NCBI RefSeq assembly: GCF_016458305.1
Contig: NZ_JAEMHL010000008.1
Span: forward strand, 186,001 to 250,000
DNA: 64,000 bases
Direction of reading: 5' to 3'
Source: Geomonas anaerohicana
GTDB lineage: Bacteria > Desulfobacterota > Desulfuromonadia > Geobacterales > Geobacteraceae
Made by a program: the position numbers and the translations under genes. This document shows positions 17,895 to 25,527 of the stretch, piece by piece (the stretch's first letter is position 1; the number at the start of each line of letters is the position of its first letter). Below the pieces are notes generated by a model. That model ran no database searches, was not told where the DNA came from, and saw nothing but the letters and a program-made list of their open reading frames with translations.

Positions 17895-19022
17895 TTAGTA
17901 GGCCCCCCTGCACCTCAGTACCACCAAAGGTGTGAGGAGGATGATTTTCACGTCCAGTATGACGCTCCAGTTCCTGAGGTAGTGCAGGTCGAGCCTCACC
18001 ATCTCGTCAAAGGTAGTTGAACTTCTACCACTCACCTGCCAAGCCCCTGTGATACCGGGCCTTTTACCGATGAGCCTGTTTCTTTGCCAACCGCTGTAGT
18101 TTTCAACCTCGTAATGAATCGGAGGCCTTGGCCCTACTAGGGACATCTCCCCTCTGAGCACATTAAACAGCTGCGGCAACTCATCAAGACTGTAGGCCCT
18201 GAGCAGTTTCCCTACTGCGGTAACGCGAGGGTCGCTAGTGATTTTGTAGACCGTGTCTTCACTTTCAACTATGGCCCCATCGATCAACTGCTTTACGAAC
18301 TGCCTATGTATAAGATCATCATTATTGACAAACATGCTTCTGAACTTGAACAGTCTGAACTTGGCGCCGTTTAAACCATATCGTTCTTGGACGAAGAAGA
18401 TCGGCCCCTTTGAAGTGAGCTTTATCGCCAAAGGAATAATGATGAATATGGGGGCCAGCAGCAGTAATGATATCGTGGCACCGGCAAGATCAATGACCCT
18501 TTTAACCACGGTTCCCGTGGACTTGCCGATGCTTTCAGAGGTGATGTCGGGATAGAAGAGCATGTCAAAGGCGTCATCATCCCCACCGGTTTCCGGATAG
18601 GTCCTAAACCCGATAGTGACACGCCCTGCCAATGCATCACCGTATTTCGCCTCCAGCATCGACCTTACTTTCGCCGCAACAACATGCTTGGCATCACTAA
18701 ATTTCTCAGCGGCGACTTCGGTTAAAATCACCCCTATCCCATCTACACCCAAGGCTCCAGCGATGTCAGTATCCCTGAGGGAGCCACGCAGCAGATTCCC
18801 AAGGGAAGGGACAAAATACGCATCTTCTGCCACACTGCCGGCATCAATGACCATCACCAATAACGGTTTCCCGGCCCTTTCAGCGCGCCTCCGTTCCTGT
18901 ACCAGTTTTTGCTCAAACGTTGCCTCAGGATAGAACCCATGGGCGAACCAACCGGCCGTGGCCCGCTTTCTTAGGGTGATGCAGCGCCACCACGATTTGT
19001 TGTTCCAACGTACCTCACCCAT
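17895..19022 (-). CDS. Polyprenyl-phosphate sugar-1-phosphate transferase with degenerate GGDEF-like N-terminal domain
   Basis: 375 residues. The C-terminal half is a bacterial sugar transferase: one membrane helix (IDLAGATISLLLLAPIFII), KLTSKGPIFFVQERYG, FKFRSM, SLDELPQLFNVLRGEMSLVGPRPP, KPGITGAWQVSGRS. It adds the first sugar phosphate to undecaprenyl phosphate and starts the repeat unit. The N-terminal about 160 residues resemble a GGDEF fold (ERRRAERAGKPL, LRDTDIAGALGVDGIGVIL) but lack a GGDEF motif; instead of the several membrane helices of WcaJ there is this soluble domain. The start at 19022 has GGAG 7 bases upstream; a TTG at 19073 lies only 18 bases from the predicted transcription start. 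First gene of the EPS operon. Confidence 0.87.
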   Translation of the reverse strand: MGEVRWNNKSWWRCITLRKRATAGWFAHGFYPEATFEQKLVQERRRAERAGKPLLVMVIDAGSVAEDAYFVPSLGNLLRGSLRDTDIAGALGVDGIGVILTEVAAEKFSDAKHVVAAKVRSMLEAKYGDALAGRVTIGFRTYPETGGDDDAFDMLFYPDITSESIGKSTGTVVKRVIDLAGATISLLLLAPIFIIIPLAIKLTSKGPIFFVQERYGLNGAKFRLFKFRSMFVNNDDLIHRQFVKQLIDGAIVESEDTVYKITSDPRVTAVGKLLRAYSLDELPQLFNVLRGEMSLVGPRPPIHYEVENYSGWQRNRLIGKRPGITGAWQVSGRSSTTFDEMVRLDLHYLRNWSVILDVKIILLTPLVVLRCRGAY

Positions 19023-19097
19023 CGTCTCACTCCGCTCGAGTTTTCTCAGCCATGCCTTTACGACCGCCCACAAAGATTAAATTTTTCCAACCAAGAA

Positions 19098-19125
19098 AGT
19101 ATAGGCAGAGGGACGGCCATGTCAA
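19098..19125 (-). promoter_or_regulatory. Sigma-70 promoter of the EPS operon
   Basis: On the minus strand, TTGACA (19125-19120), a 16-base spacer and TATACT (19103-19098). Expected transcription start is near 19091, about 70 bases before the sugar transferase ATG. It lies between that gene and the end of the Crp/Fnr gene. Confidence 0.7.
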
Positions 19126-19158
19126 GGCGCAGCATGTTCCCTGCATGGCCTTCTCTGT

Positions 19159-19851
19159 TTACAGGAACTGCATCTTATGTTTGAACCTCGGCTTCAGCAG
19201 AATGGTCCTATTTTGCAGCATCTCCAGATCACCCTCTTGAACCAGCCGGTGCAACAACCTGGTCACCGTCTCGCGGGATACCGAGGTATATCCTGCTAGT
19301 TCCTTGTGGGTTAGCCTGAGCGCGATCACCGTCCCGCGTGAATCCTTGACCCCGTGCAGCAGGCTCAGATGGTTGAGGATCGAACGCAAGCGTTGTTCGG
19401 CATCGGGCAAGGTAATCGCCTTGAGCACCAACTGAGCCTCCCGCAACCGCTGGCACAGAATCGCCACCAGTTGAACCAGGACGGTTTGGTTCATGAGGAA
19501 AAAAGCGTCAAACGTCTCCTTTGAGATCAGACCTATTTCGGAGTCTTCCATGGATATCACAGTAGCCGGAGCGGTCTTGGCATCGAGAAGAGCCATCTCT
19601 CCAAAGACATCCCCGCGCTTGTGGATCGCCAAGATACGCTCCGTTCCTTCGCCGCCCAGATGCACTACCCTGACTTTCCCGCTGAAGACCACGTACATGA
19701 AGTTTGCCGTGTCCTCTTCAAGAAGAACGATCTGGTTTTTTTGGAATTTCTTCTCCACAATCCTGCGCTGCACCTCGATGAAATCGCCGTCGCTTAGATG
19801 CGAGAACAAAGGTATCGTTCGTAGCAGTTTCATGTGACTGGAGGTTTCCAT
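19159..19851 (-). CDS. Crp/Fnr family transcription regulator
   Basis: 230 residues. A cyclic-nucleotide-binding-type domain covers residues about 12-130 (LFSHLSDGDF, GDVFGEMALLD). A C-terminal winged helix includes the recognition helix LTHKELAGYTSVSRETVTRLLHRL. The GEMALLD segment resembles Crp-like sensors; no Fnr-type N-terminal cysteine cluster is present, so oxygen sensing by Fe-S is unlikely. It sits between the EPS operon and the tad operon, so it could control either; no operator is proven. The gene follows tadG after a terminator-like hairpin within 50 bases. Confidence 0.88.
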   Translation of the reverse strand: METSSHMKLLRTIPLFSHLSDGDFIEVQRRIVEKKFQKNQIVLLEEDTANFMYVVFSGKVRVVHLGGEGTERILAIHKRGDVFGEMALLDAKTAPATVISMEDSEIGLISKETFDAFFLMNQTVLVQLVAILCQRLREAQLVLKAITLPDAEQRLRSILNHLSLLHGVKDSRGTVIALRLTHKELAGYTSVSRETVTRLLHRLVQEGDLEMLQNRTILLKPRFKHKMQFL

Positions 19852-19862
19852 ATGGGTCCCTT

Positions 19863-19901
19863 GTTTTAAAACAGGCCCTGCCGTGACGATGAGGGGCCTG
19901 T
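19863..19901 (-). terminator. Terminator-like hairpin after tadG
   Basis: On the minus strand a GC-rich stem (19901-19893 with 19878-19871) is followed by a T-run. It lies between the tadG stop and the Crp/Fnr start and would limit read-through. Confidence 0.6.
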
Positions 19902-21271
19902 CACTTGGAAAGCCGCAAGATCCTCATGACGACGCTGTGGAACGCGGCATTCAGCTGGCTCTGGTCCCTTGCGAAGGCGTATATGCCACTGGGCTGGCTG
20001 GAGTTGTAGGTATCCCCCCCCGGAACGTTGGCCAGCCTTTTCATGATGTTTTCACCATTTTCGCTGCTGCCGTACTCGGGGCAGCGGAGTTCCAGATCGG
20101 TCAGCTTCGCCCCCAGGCCAATGGTGAAGATGGTTATGGGATTGCCCTGCTCGCCCGATTCACTCCTGGCGGCGTTGGCGATATTCTCCGTCATGTTGCG
20201 TGCGGCCCTGTTTACGTTGCACTTTTTCGCTTCCAAGTCGTCTGGATTCACATATGGCAATACGTCTCTGGCGTTGTTGTAGCTGGCTAGGTTGACCGTG
20301 CCGGTCCAATCTGTAGCAGGAAGGGTAGCCAGCGACGTTGCGTCCAGCTGCCCGCCGTTTGGCTTAAGGTCCGAGTTCACCCTATCCGCCCTATAAAGAT
20401 GTTCAAGGCGGACTTTATCGCCGGCTTCGGGGTCCTTGTCGCCCTGGGACGAAACGACTCCGACCTTGGGGCCTGCATTGGTCGCAAACGTTGCCGCTAC
20501 GCCGTTGGGTGCTCCGTCAGTAAAAAATACAATGATTCGTTGTCTCGATTGGTCACTTCTCGGAATGGAATCCAGTTGCTGCTTCGCGCACCTTAGTGCC
20601 TCTTCCGCAGTTGTGTAACCCGAAGCCTGCACCTGATTGCTCCCGAGAAGTTCCTGCATTTTTTCACTGTTGAACCCTCTTTTCCCTGTGATCTTGAAAT
20701 CTTCTTCGACACCGCTCGCGAAGCGGATCAGCCCGATACGATCGTTGTTCGGGTTGAAATAAGTAAGGAAGTTTCTGGCTGCACTCTTCAAGGATTCCAG
20801 GACTGATACATTCGGGTTTTTCATAGTGCCGGAGGTGTCCAAGACCAACACCAAATCGACCGGGGCGGTCGTGACCGTCCCCGACGCCCCCACGGTGAAA
20901 GTGTTCCTGCCCACGACCTTGGCAAAGTACGCTGGAGCCGTGGCGGTGGTTCTGACGGTGACCTCCCAGGATTTTTCCTTGTCGTCGTAGCGGAACGTGG
21001 TCGAAGGGATGGCAACCGACGCTCCCAGCAACCCCTCGGGGTAGTTGACCGCGAAAAACTTCGCGGCCTCCGCATTAGCGGCGCTCTCCCCCTGGCCCAC
21101 CACCCTTCCCGCTGCCAATGCCGCGGCATCGACCGCGGCGCTCAGCTTGGTCTTAACCAGGTAGGCCATACCCAGGTCTATGGCGAGCCCGATCATGGCC
21201 AGTAAAAAAACCGCCGCTGCGGCGAAGCCGACTACGACCTGACCGTTGTCTCCACGTGGACGGCATCTCAT
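19901..21271 (-). CDS. tadG: TadG-like pilus protein with von Willebrand factor A domain
   Basis: 456 residues. A TadE/TadG-type N-terminus (short basic leader, NGQVVVGFAAAAVFLL membrane helix, residues 9-30) precedes about 100 residues of beta-rich linker. A VWA domain follows from residue 138, with the metal-site motif DTSGTM (Asp145), then FTDGAPNG and an IFTIGLGA strand. At the prepilin position the usual glutamate is glycine, so processing by a prepilin peptidase is uncertain. TadG proteins are Tad-system envelope components. It is the third gene of the tadE-tadE-tadG operon. Confidence 0.85.
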   Translation of the reverse strand: MRCRPRGDNGQVVVGFAAAAVFLLAMIGLAIDLGMAYLVKTKLSAAVDAAALAAGRVVGQGESAANAEAAKFFAVNYPEGLLGASVAIPSTTFRYDDKEKSWEVTVRTTATAPAYFAKVVGRNTFTVGASGTVTTAPVDLVLVLDTSGTMKNPNVSVLESLKSAARNFLTYFNPNNDRIGLIRFASGVEEDFKITGKRGFNSEKMQELLGSNQVQASGYTTAEEALRCAKQQLDSIPRSDQSRQRIIVFFTDGAPNGVAATFATNAGPKVGVVSSQGDKDPEAGDKVRLEHLYRADRVNSDLKPNGGQLDATSLATLPATDWTGTVNLASYNNARDVLPYVNPDDLEAKKCNVNRAARNMTENIANAARSESGEQGNPITIFTIGLGAKLTDLELRCPEYGSSENGENIMKRLANVPGGDTYNSSQPSGIYAFARDQSQLNAAFHSVVMRILRLSK

Positions 21272-21293
21272 ACCTTCCCTCCCCGTCGCGCTG

Positions 21294-21818
21294 TTAGAAG
21301 ACTGTCCTCGAGTAGAACTGCTTTCCCACTGCTATGGCGCTGTTGGAAAACAGGCTCCGGTAGTTGTAGAAAACCTCGACCACGTACGCCGTCTGTTCCG
21401 GTTGCAAGTTCAAGGAAGCCAAGCCGTTGGTGACAGGATTGGGTTCGGCCGGCGTCGGGGTTCCGATCCTGCTACTTATGTCTGTTTGCGGGTTGCCCTT
21501 GTCCCAGCGATCCTGGACCAGGATCCGGTCGCCTTGCACGACGGTGATGAACATCATCCCGCGCCCCGTCATGTCCAATGGTTGTGCGGTTGCGGCCAGT
21601 ACATCCATGACACCCTGAGGGTTATTTTGCAGCCCCGGAGAGGGGCGGCAGGCCAAGTTGGCACCTTCCCGGCTCATGTTGGAGATGGTGTTGCTGACCC
21701 TGATGGCGCACGCGAAATCGTAGAGCGCGAGCATGAGCACGGCAAACACGAGCAGGAGCAGGGCGAACTCAACCAGGGCTTGACCCTTGCCTTTATTTGA
21801 GTGCCTCCGAAGCTTCAT
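21294..21818 (-). CDS. tadE: TadE-like pseudopilin
   Basis: 174 residues. The short basic leader ends in NKGKG followed by QALVEFALLLL: prepilin-type cleavage after Gly12 with Glu at +5, then one membrane helix. The C-terminal domain is small and periplasmic (RVSNTISNMSREGANLACR is typical of the TadE family). Its start overlaps the stop of the upstream tadE by 4 bases, indicating coupled translation. Confidence 0.87.
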   Translation of the reverse strand: MKLRRHSNKGKGQALVEFALLLLVFAVLMLALYDFACAIRVSNTISNMSREGANLACRPSPGLQNNPQGVMDVLAATAQPLDMTGRGMMFITVVQGDRILVQDRWDKGNPQTDISSRIGTPTPAEPNPVTNGLASLNLQPEQTAYVVEVFYNYRSLFSNSAIAVGKQFYSRTVF

Positions 21819-22306
21819 GGCCCACCCTTCTCAGGAAAGTTTTCATTTGCCATCGCCGACCTGACCGTGAAGGTGTAGGCCCCGCCGGCCAGGAACGGTT
21901 TCAGGGCGGGCGTCAAGAGAGGACAGGTGTAGGTCAGGCTGACGACAATGATCTGGTTCCTTTCCCCCGGGTCGTTCTGGGTGGGGGTTCCCGTATAGTT
22001 GGCAAAGTTCACCTGGGCCGGATCGACCACGCTGATCCGCGGCTCCTTGGGAACGTGGAGGTTTCGGTCGTAGAGCCCCATAGATTGCTCCCGAATCTTT
22101 TCAATCAAGGCCCCCCTCCGCCCCAGGCCGGGCTCGGTCCGCCCTGTGATCGCGTACCGGGTCCCCGCCCGGACCGCATGCTGCATGGTCAGGTTGACAA
22201 AGAACATCCAGGCCAAGTCGCAGACTGCGAATCCAAGCAAGGCCACCACAGAGAGCAGCAGGGCGAACTCTACTAACGCCTGACCCTTTTTGTTCGACAT
22301 AGCCAT
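21815..22306 (-). CDS. tadE: TadE-like pseudopilin (first gene of minus-strand tad operon)
   Basis: 163 residues. MAMSNKKG then QALVEFALLLS is a TadE leader with prepilin cleavage after the glycine and Glu at +5. One membrane helix is followed by HAVRAGTRYAITGR, the conserved TadE post-helix pattern. Two starts are possible, ATG 22306 and ATG 22300, sharing a GGTGGA site; the longer frame to 22435 covers the promoter and is rejected. It is divergent from flp across a 508-base AT-rich intergenic region. Confidence 0.85.
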   Translation of the reverse strand: MAMSNKKGQALVEFALLLSVVALLGFAVCDLAWMFFVNLTMQHAVRAGTRYAITGRTEPGLGRRGALIEKIREQSMGLYDRNLHVPKEPRISVVDPAQVNFANYTGTPTQNDPGERNQIIVVSLTYTCPLLTPALKPFLAGGAYTFTVRSAMANENFPEKGGP

Positions 22307-22377
22307 ATTCCACCCGGGTAACACCTTGGTGGCCCCTTTTGAGCCCGCAACTGCGAGCCCCGGCCCAAAACGCACCC

Positions 22378-22405
22378 AGTATAAATTAGAAAAGTCCAAT
22401 TTCAA
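22378..22405 (-). promoter_or_regulatory. Sigma-70 promoter of tadE-tadE-tadG
   Basis: Minus strand TTGAAA (22405-22400), a 16-base spacer and TATACT (22383-22378). It is placed about 65 bases before the first tadE start. Confidence 0.6.
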
Positions 22406-22418
22406 GATACAAACAGCC

Positions 22419-22454
22419 TGCAACTGCAGCTGCACCTATGCGCCTGCAGTTGCA
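22419..22454. promoter_or_regulatory. 11-bp perfect inverted repeat, candidate operator
   Basis: TGCAACTGCAG (22419-22429) and its exact complement (22444-22454), separated by 14 bases. It lies just upstream of the tadE -35 box and far upstream of flp, a position that suits an activator site. The binding protein is unknown. Confidence 0.5.
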
Positions 22455-22596
22455 TACCGCGCTTCATTTTTAAAAGGGGCCCGACTCCCCTCATCGCTGC
22501 CCCCCACTCCCCTCCCGAAAAAAATCGCTTGCAGTTTTTTTCCGACGTCGTACTATTTTTAAATGTTTTTAATTTTTAACACTTTTGTGAACAAAA

Positions 22597-22626
22597 TTGA
22601 CAGTTATCTGAACTAAAACCTCTTAT
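22597..22626 (+). promoter_or_regulatory. Candidate flp promoter in the AT-rich tad intergenic region
   Basis: TTGACA (22597-22602), an 18-base spacer and TCTTAT (22621-22626). TTTTGT-GA-ACAAAA (22583-22596), a perfect 6-bp inverted repeat, ends at the -35 box. A second option is a GG-N10-GC pair at 22696-22709 resembling a sigma-54 site. The rest of 22455-22814 shows no gene. Confidence 0.4.
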
Positions 22627-22814
22627 CTGCAGCGATTGCATGTAATATTTCTCGAAATACCCGTAGTAAATGCCAAATTTACCGACAATTGCGCAGGCTA
22701 TAACACTGCATTTTTTTACTTTTACCAATATCTATCACAGTAAACACAATTCAACCCTCATGGTAGCCTTACCAGGAAGGTCGTACAACTCAGCCCAACA
22801 AAGGAGGTGTCATC

Positions 22815-23003
22815 ATGTTTGAGAAATTGAAAAAAACCGGAAGGAAAATGAAGGACGCCCTGACAAGCAACCGGGGGCAAGGGTTGGTCGAGTACGCGTT
22901 GATACTGGTGCTTATCGCGATCGTGGTAATACTCGCAGTAAGAACCCTGGGGACAACCACACGGTCCATCTTCCAGAACGTGAACACCGAACTGACGAAG
23001 TAA
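22815..23003 (+). CDS. flp: Flp-type major pilin
   Basis: 62 residues. A 21-residue basic leader ends in SNRG; mature QGLVEYALILVLIAIVVILAV carries Glu at +5 and the Glu-Tyr pair that defines Flp pilins, then a short polar tail. It is processed by a Tad prepilin peptidase and assembled into the adhesive pilus. A near-perfect AAGGAGGTG ribosome site ends 6 bases before the ATG, consistent with high expression. A hairpin follows the gene. Confidence 0.93.
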   Translation: MFEKLKKTGRKMKDALTSNRGQGLVEYALILVLIAIVVILAVRTLGTTTRSIFQNVNTELTK

Positions 23004-23013
23004 CCGCGACCTT

Positions 23014-23055
23014 GCCACCTGCGGGGAGGATGCAGCACTCCCCTCAGGTGGCTTT
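23014..23055 (+). terminator. Intercistronic hairpin after flp (attenuator or terminator)
   Basis: A stem of 8 + 6 bp (23014-23021/23045-23052 and 23023-23028/23038-23043, one internal mismatch) with a 9-base loop is followed by only three T. It is likely to lower expression of the assembly genes relative to the pilin and to stabilise flp mRNA. Confidence 0.6.
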
Positions 23056-23202
23056 GGCGTTCAGGAGGGAGCAGGTGTTTCCGCGGGCGGGCTCTTCGGC
23101 AGCCCCAGCACCTGCCACCGCAGCAATCTTCGTTGAGTGCACCGGAGGCTTGCAGTATGCCTGCGGTCCGGTTCCGGTCGAACGAAAGAGGAGGAACGGA
23201 CT

Positions 23203-24069
23203 ATGACCCGCCCCAACGCAGTCGCAGTAGTCTCGGTCTTCTCACTGCTATTCGCCGTGGCTGCCGGCTGGCTGACCTACGGATACCTGCAGAGGGAGAT
23301 GGACAGCGTCAAGGCCGTCCAGCCGCAGAGGATCGTAGTTGCCGCCGCGGATATCCCCATCGGATCAGCCATCAAGCCATCGCAACTGAAGATCGCCTCC
23401 TGGCCCAAGGACAGCATCCCCCCCGGCAGCGCCAATGATACGGAGACGGTGGTGAGCAGGGTGGCCATCCGCCCCATCACCAAGGGTGATGCCGTCACCG
23501 AACCCAAGTTAAAACCGAAAACTGGGGCGGCCGGCAGCGGCTTCATGACCTATGTGGTGCCTCAGGGGCACCGTGCCGTGACGGTTGCAGTGAACGAAGT
23601 GGCGGGTGTGGCAGGTTTTCTCACCCCAAGCGACCGCGTCGACGTGATCGTGACCACGTCCCTCCCCAGCAACGAGAAGGAGAGTATCAGCAAGATCGTA
23701 CTGGAGAACGTGCCGGTGCTGGCCACCGGGCAGATCACAGACCAGAAGGAAGGCAAGCCGGTCGTAGTTCCGACGGTGACCCTAGACCTGGTCCCCGAGG
23801 ACGCGGAAAAGCTGGTGCTGTCGGCAAGCAAGGGCTCCCTGCAGCTTTTATTGAGAAACATCTCGGACACCTCCCATGTCGAGTCCCGGGGGGCAACCAT
23901 CGGCAAGGTGCTGGGCGGCTTCGAACCGGTCCGGGTGAAGACCGTGGAGCGCCGTGTGCCGACACCGCGCCCAGCCCCGAGACCGGTTGCCGTGGTCAAG
24001 GCGGCCCCCTCGCACACCCTGGAAATCGTCAGGGGAACCGAGAAATCCTCGAGACAGTACCCGGAATGA
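23203..24069 (+). CDS. cpaB: Flp pilus assembly protein CpaB/RcpC
   Basis: 288 residues. One N-terminal membrane helix (AVVSVFSLLFAVAAGWLTYGYL) precedes an SAF-like domain (VVAAADIPIGSAIKPSQLKIASWP, residues about 44-105) and an RcpC-type domain (GHRAVTVAVNEVAGVAGFLTPSDRVDVIVT). The C-terminal tail is Pro/Arg-rich. It acts in the periplasm with the secretin. The start at 23203 has GAGGAGG; the longer frame from 23137 is rejected. Confidence 0.9.
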   Translation: MTRPNAVAVVSVFSLLFAVAAGWLTYGYLQREMDSVKAVQPQRIVVAAADIPIGSAIKPSQLKIASWPKDSIPPGSANDTETVVSRVAIRPITKGDAVTEPKLKPKTGAAGSGFMTYVVPQGHRAVTVAVNEVAGVAGFLTPSDRVDVIVTTSLPSNEKESISKIVLENVPVLATGQITDQKEGKPVVVPTVTLDLVPEDAEKLVLSASKGSLQLLLRNISDTSHVESRGATIGKVLGGFEPVRVKTVERRVPTPRPAPRPVAVVKAAPSHTLEIVRGTEKSSRQYPE

Positions 24070-24110
24070 CCATCGCCGCTAAATACATCTAAGTAAGGAC
24101 GAGGTGGCCT

Positions 24111-25460
24111 ATGAATCTCCTCCCTTTAAAGAGAGGCGTCATGCTGGTTGCACTGCTGGCCATGCTCGGGGCCAGTTGCGCCTGGGCAGGCGTTCCGACC
24201 ACGGTGGTCGTGAACAAGGGCGTGGTGTTGAGCCTTAAACGGCCGGCCCGCTACGTGACCGTCACGGACAAGAACATCGTCGATCTCCCCGACCCGCCCA
24301 AGCGCAACCAGCTCTTGATCAACGGCAGGAAAATCGGGACCACCAACGTGATCGTCTGGGAGGAGAACAGCGACACCCCGATCTTCTTCGACGTGCGCGT
24401 GGTTGGGGACCGGGAGGCCGTGGAGTCGCAACTGCGGGATTTCGCCCCCGACGACGACATCAGCGTCGACTACGCCGACGACACCCTCGTCCTCTCGGGG
24501 ACGGTCGGCTGCGAGAGCACGGGGAAAAGGGCGGAGGAAATCGCCAAGGCCTATGCCCCCAAGGTGCTGAACCACATCACCGTGGACCAGCCCCTCCAGG
24601 TGCTATTGCAGGTCAAGGTGGCGCAGGTGGACCGGACCTCGCTCAAGAAACTGGGCGTGAGCGCCCTGGTCACGGGCCGCAGCGGCGAAGGTTTCTACAA
24701 CCTGATCGGCGCCCCCAACGGCAGTTCGACAGTCACGAGTTCCGATGGTGTCAGGAGCAGTTCCACCCACGCCACGGGGATCGCCGGCAGTATCCCGGGC
24801 CTTGGCAGTTTCAACCCCTTGGACAGCTTCACCGCCGGGGTTTCCTACTTCCCCGCCGGCATCGGTGCGGTGCTCCAGGCGCTGAGCAGCAAAGGGCTCG
24901 CCAAGATCCTCGCGGAGCCGAACCTCCTGGTGAAAAGCGGTGCCGAAGGGAACTTCCTGGCAGGGAGCGAGATCCCCTACAGCGTGATCACGAGCCTCGG
25001 CGCCGCGGCTACCACCACCATCGTCTACAAGACGGTGGGCGTGAAGCTCAAGTTCAACCCCGAGGTGCGCCCCAGCGGCATGATCAGCCTGAAGATCGAC
25101 CCCGCCGAGGTGAGCAGCATAGCGGGCACCCTTCCGGTCAACGGCTACCCCATCATAGACAGCCGCAACGTCAGTACCAGCGTCGAGTTGCGCGAAGGGG
25201 AAAGCCTGATCCTCGCCGGCCTGCTGCAGGAAGAACAGATCAAGAACATGTCCAAGATCCCGATCCTCGGGGACATCCCGATCCTGGGCGCGCTGTTCCG
25301 CGCCACGGACAAGGAGATCCGGGAAAGGGACCTGGTCTTCTTCATCACCCCGAAGATCGTGCAACCCGCACCGCCGGGAGTCGCCACCCCGCTGCCGACC
25401 GACCGGAAGGACCCCCGCGAGGAGAGACAGTTCGACTGGATTCCCAAGCTTCCCAAATGA
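24111..25460 (+). CDS. cpaC: Tad secretin CpaC/RcpA
   Basis: 449 residues with a signal peptide (residues about 1-26, ending CAWAG). An N-terminal pilus-secretin domain contains LSLKRPARYVTVTDKNIVDL, followed by a BON-like region (DDISVDYADDTLVLSGTV). The secretin core runs from about residue 160 (LLQVKVAQVDRTSLKKLGV) to ERDLVFFITPKIV near the C-terminus. It forms the outer-membrane channel for the pilus. GAGGTGG precedes the ATG. Confidence 0.92.
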   Translation: MNLLPLKRGVMLVALLAMLGASCAWAGVPTTVVVNKGVVLSLKRPARYVTVTDKNIVDLPDPPKRNQLLINGRKIGTTNVIVWEENSDTPIFFDVRVVGDREAVESQLRDFAPDDDISVDYADDTLVLSGTVGCESTGKRAEEIAKAYAPKVLNHITVDQPLQVLLQVKVAQVDRTSLKKLGVSALVTGRSGEGFYNLIGAPNGSSTVTSSDGVRSSSTHATGIAGSIPGLGSFNPLDSFTAGVSYFPAGIGAVLQALSSKGLAKILAEPNLLVKSGAEGNFLAGSEIPYSVITSLGAAATTTIVYKTVGVKLKFNPEVRPSGMISLKIDPAEVSSIAGTLPVNGYPIIDSRNVSTSVELREGESLILAGLLQEEQIKNMSKIPILGDIPILGALFRATDKEIRERDLVFFITPKIVQPAPPGVATPLPTDRKDPREERQFDWIPKLPK

Positions 25461-25527
25461 GAGCGGACGGGGGCGGCTGCCGTCCAGCGTGACGCCGGGC
25501 AAACCTCCGGTAAAAGGGGCTCGTGAG

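Noticed and set aside
1-19100. Exosortase/PEP-CTERM system
   Set aside because: Several genes are of the type that accompany XrtA, but no exosortase gene and no PEP-CTERM tail is present in the window.
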